From positions 1 to 8,367 of the forward strand of contig JAHYZB010000001.1 of the NCBI GenBank assembly GCA_019424645.1: a DNA stretch of 8,367 nucleotides, written 5' to 3'. Shown here one piece after another: positions 5,185-8,367 of the stretch (its first letter is position 1; each line of letters begins with the position of its first letter). The DNA is from Oxalobacter formigenes. Its GTDB lineage: Bacteria; Pseudomonadota; Gammaproteobacteria; Burkholderiales; Burkholderiaceae_D. Both the position numbers and the translations under genes were made by a program. The notes under the pieces are model-generated. The model saw only the letters and a program-made list of their open reading frames with translations. It was not told where the DNA came from and ran no database searches.

Positions 5185-5219
5185 CTGAAAAGGGCGGGAT
5201 GAACGCCTGCTGTTTTCAG
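5185..5219 (+). terminator. Porin 1 3' hairpin, decayed copy of the porin 2 terminator
   Basis: CTGAAAA (5185-5191) pairs with TTTTCAG (5213-5219), enclosing GGCG (5193-5196) and CGCC (5204-5207). The order TGAAAAGG, GCGG, ATGA, GCC, TTTTCA, CCGG matches the element after porin 2, but the T-run is interrupted by TGCTG. It is probably no longer an efficient intrinsic terminator. Confidence 0.45.
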
Positions 5220-5249
5220 GCCGGATAAACAGTTTCAGGAAATATTTTT

Positions 5250-5286
5250 GGCGTTTTTCGTTTTGAATGCGATAAACGCCATTTTT
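5250..5286 (+). terminator. Probable terminator of porin 1
   Basis: GGCGTTT (5250-5256) pairs with AAACGCC (5274-5280), followed by ATTTTT. The loop is long (17 nt), so it is a moderate intrinsic terminator. It lies 88 bp past the porin 1 stop and may take over from the decayed hairpin before it. Confidence 0.5.
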
Positions 5287-5436
5287 ATAGTCTTTTTCCC
5301 GGGTTTCGTAATTGGTATGCCCGGTTGCACGAAATATCGGTACAAAATCCGGCATGAACATTGGTGCAGATGCGATACAGAATGGCCTGATTTTTTGTCG
5401 AATGAGCTCTGTTTGAGGGGCTTTCAGGTCGGGTTC

Positions 5437-5445
5437 TGTTAAAAT
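5437..5445 (+). promoter_or_regulatory. Extended -10 promoter candidate for porin 2
   Basis: TGTTAAAAT has the TGn extension and a five-of-six -10 hexamer (TAAAAT, 5440-5445). No good -35 lies at the expected distance, which an extended -10 does not require. The start site would be near 5452, giving a leader of about 40 nt. Confidence 0.4.
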
Positions 5446-5492
5446 CGTTGCTTTTGCAATAGCTCTTTTCCATTCACTTCTTTAGACAGGAC

Positions 5493-6560
5493 ATGAAAAA
5501 ATTACTTGCCGCCCTGATGATTTCCGGGCTATTTTCCGGTGCCGCCATGGCACAGACGCAAATTCAACTTTACGGTATTGCGGATACAGGGATCATCAAG
5601 GAATCCGGATCGGATGCCAGAATGGGCAGCTTCACGATGAGCCGGATTGGCCTGAATGGTACTGAAGACCTCGGCGGCGGCATGAAGGCGACTTTCGAGT
5701 TGTTGCAGCGTTTCAGAATCAATGACGGAACCTTGACCGGCAATTACAGCTGGGATCAGGGGCTGCGCCAGAGTCTGGGTGACAAAAGCAAGACGGAATG
5801 GACAGGGATGGCCGACGTCGGCCTGAAAGGAAACTGGGGTCATGTCCGTCTGGGTCGGGTACCGAATATGTCGGCCAATTCGTTCACGATGGTCGACCCT
5901 TTCGATCAGAACGGTATCGTTTCTTCCTTTTCGGTCTACAATTATCTGTATTCCATGTACGTGAACAATACTGTCCGGTACGACAGCCCGTCCTTTTCCG
6001 GCGCGACTGTCGGCGTGACCTATACACTGGGCAGTGACCATCACGGCGATACGCTTTTGAAACAGTTCGCCAGCCAGTACGGCAATGACGGGTATGCCGT
6101 CAATCTCATGCTTGACAACGGTCCCCTGCTTCTGGTTGCCAATTACGAGCTGAAGGCGGATTCAAACCGGTCTTTTGTCTGGAATGCGGGCGGAACGTAC
6201 AGGATCGGTGATTTGAAGTTATTCCTCGGATATGAACAGAGCACGTTCAAGTCGCTGGGAGACTTTTACGCCGTGCGCGGAAACCAGAAGGAATGGCTCA
6301 CTGGTTTGCAATACCGGATCGGGCCGAATCTTCTGATCGCCTCGTACAACCGTGGCAAGCTGGACAATTCGCCGCACGACGGTCATGCCAACAAGTATGC
6401 GCTGGGTTATGGCTACGATCTGTCCAAACGCACCCAGCTTTACGCCAATGTCGTGTATGTCGACAGCAGTAACGAGTATGTCGGTTCGGTCTATAACAGC
6501 AATGGTGCTGCCAATGATTCGATGACCGGCGTCCAGTTCGGTATCACGCACAAATTCTGA
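5493..6560 (+). CDS. Outer-membrane porin, betaproteobacterial trimeric type (copy 2)
   Basis: This 355-residue paralogue of the preceding porin has a signal peptide MKKLLAALMISGLFSGAAMA cut before Gln21. The barrel opens QIQLYGIADTGIIKESGSDARMGSF, closer than copy 1 to the usual porin start (LYG-x-x-D-x-G). TEDLGGGMKATFELLQRF (57-74), GHVRLGR (116-122), DPFDQNGIVSSF (135-146), GYGYDLSKRTQLYAN (305-319) and the terminal ITHKF are family marks. AGGA lies unusually close (1 nt) to the ATG, so the Shine-Dalgarno is weak. The two copies run in register with few gaps through about residue 250. They differ mainly in predicted external loops, where copy 1 has extra residues around 258-268. Divergent loops suggest different permeation, or escape from phage or immune recognition. 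It has its own promoter element and a strong terminator. Confidence 0.94.
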   Translation: MKKLLAALMISGLFSGAAMAQTQIQLYGIADTGIIKESGSDARMGSFTMSRIGLNGTEDLGGGMKATFELLQRFRINDGTLTGNYSWDQGLRQSLGDKSKTEWTGMADVGLKGNWGHVRLGRVPNMSANSFTMVDPFDQNGIVSSFSVYNYLYSMYVNNTVRYDSPSFSGATVGVTYTLGSDHHGDTLLKQFASQYGNDGYAVNLMLDNGPLLLVANYELKADSNRSFVWNAGGTYRIGDLKLFLGYEQSTFKSLGDFYAVRGNQKEWLTGLQYRIGPNLLIASYNRGKLDNSPHDGHANKYALGYGYDLSKRTQLYANVVYVDSSNEYVGSVYNSNGAANDSMTGVQFGITHKF

Positions 6561-6580
6561 TTGGCCATTTCAGTTTCATG

Positions 6581-6607
6581 AAAAGGCGGCATGATGCCGC
6601 CTTTTTT
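6581..6607 (+). terminator. Rho-independent terminator of porin 2
   Basis: AAAAGGCGGC (6581-6590) pairs with GCCGCCTTTT (6596-6605) around ATGAT and runs into a T6 tract (6602-6607). It begins 20 bp past the porin stop and is the strongest terminator in the porin region. Confidence 0.92.
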
Positions 6608-6682
6608 CATTTCCGGCTGATTGAAGGGGAAAGCAGCCAGACTGGTTCCGGACGCGGGTAGATTTTGGGGCGGTTTGTACAT

Positions 6683-6688
6683 TATAAT
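6683..6688 (+). promoter_or_regulatory. Consensus -10 hexamer upstream of the MFS gene
   Basis: TATAAT is a perfect -10 match, but no acceptable -35 lies 16-18 bp upstream; GATTTT is the nearest. If used, transcription starts near 6695 and the MFS mRNA has a leader of about 140 nt. An activator would then be expected. Confidence 0.35.
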
Positions 6689-6702
6689 CATCTCATAACG
6701 GC

Positions 6703-6738
6703 TTCTTCCGGATGGAACCGACAGGGAAACGGGAAGAA
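6703..6738 (+). repeat. Leader hairpin covering a ribosome site upstream of the MFS gene
   Basis: TTCTTCC (6703-6709) pairs with GGAAGAA (6732-6738) over 7 bp. The right arm includes the purine run that would serve as ribosome site for the small frame at 6743, so the stem could hide it. Confidence 0.3.
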
Positions 6739-6742
6739 AGAA

Positions 6743-6811
6743 ATGCTGTTTGACAGATTGGGACGCGCCGGGCACACATCCATCGCGTTGGTCGTTCCCG
6801 GTTTTGGATAA
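6743..6811 (+). CDS. Possible 22-residue leader peptide upstream of the MFS gene
   Basis: A short frame begins ATG at 6743 with GGGAAG 8-11 nt upstream and stops TAA at 6809-6811, 23 nt before the MFS start. The product starts MLFDRLGRAG and ends VVPGFG, with no run of one amino acid that would suggest classical attenuation. It matters mainly because the MFS gene has no Shine-Dalgarno, so ribosomes finishing here could re-initiate. Short frames like this arise by chance, so confidence is low. Confidence 0.2.
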   Translation: MLFDRLGRAGHTSIALVVPGFG

Positions 6812-6834
6812 GCTGTTTTTCTTTTTTTACGATC

Positions 6835-8028
6835 ATGTCTCCAGACAAATCCATTCGTGTTTCCGAAGAGAATCGCCATCTCGGTTTCCTCACCTTCGCT
6901 ATTTTCCTCACTTATCTGACCGTCGGGCTTCCGCTGCCCGTCATCCCGCTTTTCGTTTATAACGATCTGGGTTTTTCCAATACTCTTGTTGGCGTCGCGG
7001 TCGGTTGCCAGTTTTTTGCCACGGTATTCTCGCGTGCCTTTTCCGGTCGTATGGCTGATAGCAAGGGCGCGAAACAGACAACGATAAAAGGCATGCTGAT
7101 TTGTTCAGTCGCGGGGGTGGCCTACCTGCTTTCTGCCCTGTTGCCGGTGTCGGATATGGGGCGTTACGGCATACTGATTGTCGGGCGGCTTTTGCTGGGA
7201 GTGGGCGAATCTCTGCTGATTTCCGGCAATTTCGCCTGGGCGCTTGGCCTGATCGGGCCAACGAAGTCCGGCAAGATCATGTCATGGAACGGGATGGCAA
7301 TCTATGGCTCACTGGCTGCAGGCGCGCCTTTGGGTTTGTTATTGAACCATCATTTCGGTTTTGTCGCGCTGGGGGTTTCTACCATGATTTTGCCGCTGAT
7401 AGCGCTTCTGGTGGATTGCAGGCTCCGTCCGACGGAACCGACCGGCGGCATGAAAGTTTCGCTTTTGTCCGTCGCGAAACTGGTCTGGCAGCCGGGTTTG
7501 GCGCTGGCCTTGCAGGGAGCGGGCTTTGCCGTGATCGGCACGTTCATGTCGCTTTTATTCGAGTCGTACGGATGGGCGCATGCAGGCTTGACCCTCTCAT
7601 GCTTTGGCGCGGCCTTTGTGGGCGTACGGCTTTTATTCGGGCATTTGCCGGACAAACTGGGCGGGATCAGGGTGGCGATGGTGTCGCTGCTGGTTGAATC
7701 GATCGGCCTGATGATTATCTGGGCGGCGACAGGGCCGTGGATGGCACTGGCAGGGGCGATGATCGCCGGTTGCGGCTGTTCGCTCATGTTCCCGGCGCTT
7801 GGGGTGGAAGTGGTCAAACGGGTGCCAATACAGGTACGTGGCACGGCAGTTGGCGGGTATGCCGCGTTTCAGGATGTCGCCTATGCGGCGACCGGGCCGG
7901 TAACAGGAATGCTCGCCACATCGCTGGGGTATCCCTCGGTATTTGCGACCGGGGCGTTTTGCGCCATTTTCGGAATTGCCGTCGTGATGCTTTTCGCCCG
8001 TTCAGGCTCACCCGTGTCGCAGGAATGA
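6835..8028 (+). CDS. MFS transporter, YhhS/YfcJ-like
   Basis: This 397-residue, probably 12-helix inner-membrane protein is of the major facilitator superfamily and closely resembles E. coli YhhS in motif order. Shared marks include YLTVGLPLPVIP (27-38), QFFATVFSRAFSGRMADSKGAK (59-80, containing motif A, G-x3-D-x2-G-x-K), GRLLLGVGESL (117-127), SWNGMAIYGSLAAGAPLG (150-167), AFVGVRLLF (260-268) and LMFPALGVEVVKRVP (317-331). A basic loop near 196-215 separates the halves. YhhS-type proteins are putative proton-driven exporters linked to sugars or small xenobiotics; the substrate here is not known. The ATG at 6835 is the only start fitting the family N-terminus, yet the 23 nt before it are pyrimidine-rich with no Shine-Dalgarno. 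It stands alone after the porin 2 terminator. Confidence 0.92.
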   Translation: MSPDKSIRVSEENRHLGFLTFAIFLTYLTVGLPLPVIPLFVYNDLGFSNTLVGVAVGCQFFATVFSRAFSGRMADSKGAKQTTIKGMLICSVAGVAYLLSALLPVSDMGRYGILIVGRLLLGVGESLLISGNFAWALGLIGPTKSGKIMSWNGMAIYGSLAAGAPLGLLLNHHFGFVALGVSTMILPLIALLVDCRLRPTEPTGGMKVSLLSVAKLVWQPGLALALQGAGFAVIGTFMSLLFESYGWAHAGLTLSCFGAAFVGVRLLFGHLPDKLGGIRVAMVSLLVESIGLMIIWAATGPWMALAGAMIAGCGCSLMFPALGVEVVKRVPIQVRGTAVGGYAAFQDVAYAATGPVTGMLATSLGYPSVFATGAFCAIFGIAVVMLFARSGSPVSQE

Positions 8029-8050
8029 CGCAACAAAGCGAATGCCATAG

Positions 8051-8079
8051 CTGACCGAAGAGCGTTTATCCTGTATAAG
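8051..8079 (+). promoter_or_regulatory. Promoter for the downstream gene or a small RNA
   Basis: CTGACC (8051-8056, four of six) and TATAAG (8074-8079, five of six) are separated by exactly 17 bp. The start would be near 8086, only a few bases before the first of three hairpins. It lies 22 bp past the MFS stop. Confidence 0.5.
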
Positions 8080-8089
8080 TAAAAGAGAC

Positions 8090-8110
8090 GGGCGACATGC
8101 GCCCATTTTT
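8090..8110 (+). terminator. Hairpin with T-run downstream of the MFS gene (first of three)
   Basis: GGGCG (8090-8094) pairs with CGCCC (8100-8104), followed by ATTTTT. The stem is short but GC-rich. It could end the MFS message, or be the first hairpin of a transcript starting near 8086. Confidence 0.55.
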
Positions 8111-8112
8111 CA

Positions 8113-8140
8113 GGTCTTTCCTTTGGAAAGGCCTTTTTTT
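8113..8140 (+). terminator. Strong Rho-independent terminator (second of three)
   Basis: A 9-bp stem with one G-U pair (8113-8121 with 8125-8133, loop TTT) is followed by T7 (8134-8140). This is the best terminator in the right part of the window and stops read-through from the MFS gene. Confidence 0.88.
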
Positions 8141-8147
8141 ATTTCAG

Positions 8148-8186
8148 AAGCCTCCCGCCACAGAACATGAACCGGAAGGCTTTTTT
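8148..8186 (+). terminator. Third hairpin with T-run, just before the last gene's ribosome site
   Basis: AAGCCT (8148-8153) pairs with AGGCTT (8177-8182) across a 23-nt loop, followed by more T to 8186. The long loop makes it a weak terminator. Its position ahead of AGGAG suggests a leader structure. Confidence 0.35.
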
Positions 8187-8204
8187 CATAAACAGGAGAA
8201 AACC

Positions 8205-8367
8205 ATGAGCGTAGAAGACGATGATTTCTTCAGTTCCATAGGAAACATGTATTCCGGCAGTTATGACCCCGTTGAACAAAACCGTGCACTGGAGAGAGAA
8301 GCCGATAAAAAACGGCGCGAACAGGAAAGGGAACAGGCCAGAATATTGAGAGAGCAACAACAGGCCG
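8205..8367 (+). CDS. 5' part of an unrecognised hydrophilic protein (runs off the window)
   Basis: The ATG at 8205 has an excellent Shine-Dalgarno (AGGAG, 7 nt spacing) and the frame stays open to the window end, giving 54 residues. It begins MSVEDDDFFSSIGNMYSGSY, an acidic and aromatic/Gly-Ser start. From about residue 22 it is a strongly charged, probably helical segment rich in Glu, Arg, Gln and Lys (READKKRREQEREQ), likely a coiled coil or long helix. There is no signal peptide. Four of seven Arg codons are AGA/AGG and both Ile codons are ATA, unlike the housekeeping genes nearby, which hints at horizontal origin such as a phage or other mobile region beginning here. I do not recognise the family; phage structural or scaffold-like proteins have such starts, but that is only a guess. 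Confidence 0.65.
   Translation, partial: MSVEDDDFFSSIGNMYSGSYDPVEQNRALEREADKKRREQEREQARILREQQQA

Larger units (their letters stand above)
5163..5492. other. Gene-free region between the tandem porins
   Basis: These 330 bp hold no supported gene. The first 60 bp contain a GATATC-GGGT-GATATC inverted repeat right at the stop codon and a decayed copy of the porin-2 terminator. A second hairpin with a T-run follows at 5250-5286. The rest up to 5492 is the upstream region of porin 2, with an extended -10 element at 5437-5445. Confidence 0.6.

Noticed and set aside
5529..6044. 171-codon leftward frame inside porin 2
   Set aside because: Fully antisense to a confidently assigned porin, with no ribosome site or family features.
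7101..7697. 198-codon frame in another phase within the MFS gene
   Set aside because: Overlaps most of a clear 12-helix transporter; Arg/Gly-rich out-of-phase reading typical of GC-rich coding DNA.
8139..8360. 73-codon leftward hydrophobic frame at the right end
   Set aside because: It is the antisense of a charged coding segment with an excellent ribosome site; hydrophobic mirror frames of Lys/Glu-rich genes are common.

Overview
The window looks like chromosomal DNA from a Gram-negative betaproteobacterium. The two porins are of the Neisseria/Burkholderiales trimeric type. The other clues are an LPS-heptose enzyme, periplasmic OB-fold stress proteins, and a GC content near one half with purine-rich ribosome binding sites. 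Oxalobacteraceae (for example Oxalobacter) is my best guess, from general resemblance only. Nothing here is diagnostic to genus.

Left part (1-2429), minus strand: two complete genes for secreted BOF/YgiW-type OB-fold proteins (419-799 and 2040-2429) flank an unrecognised 215-residue gene (1133-1780). A 44-codon gene (203-337) encodes almost only the signal peptide of the same BOF family. The spaces between them carry strong hairpins, several without a T-tract, and candidate promoters. A Rho-independent terminator at the extreme left belongs to a plus-strand gene outside the window.

Middle part (2430-6607), plus strand: a divergent regulatory region leads to hldD (ADP-L-glycero-D-manno-heptose 6-epimerase, LPS inner-core synthesis), which is closed by a clear terminator. 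Two tandem paralogous outer-membrane porins follow, each with its own upstream region and 3' hairpin. The 3' hairpins are related in sequence, so the duplicated unit included the terminator. The first copy has lost its T-tract. An 18-bp near-perfect palindrome lies just upstream of the first porin.

Right part (6608-8367), plus strand: a YhhS/YfcJ-like major facilitator transporter lacks a Shine-Dalgarno sequence and is preceded by a possible 22-codon leader ORF. After it comes a good promoter pointing into tandem hairpin/T-tract elements (a small RNA or attenuated leader). Last is the 5' end of an unrecognised, very hydrophilic gene rich in AGA/AGG/ATA codons, cut by the window edge.

The common theme is the cell envelope: LPS core, porins, periplasmic OB-fold proteins and an inner-membrane exporter. 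The genes look like separate transcription units rather than one operon. I see no CRISPR array, transposase, tRNA or rRNA. The best candidates for something undescribed are the signal-peptide-only BOF relative, the unknown 215-residue protein between the BOF genes, and the promoter/hairpin leader at 8051-8186.
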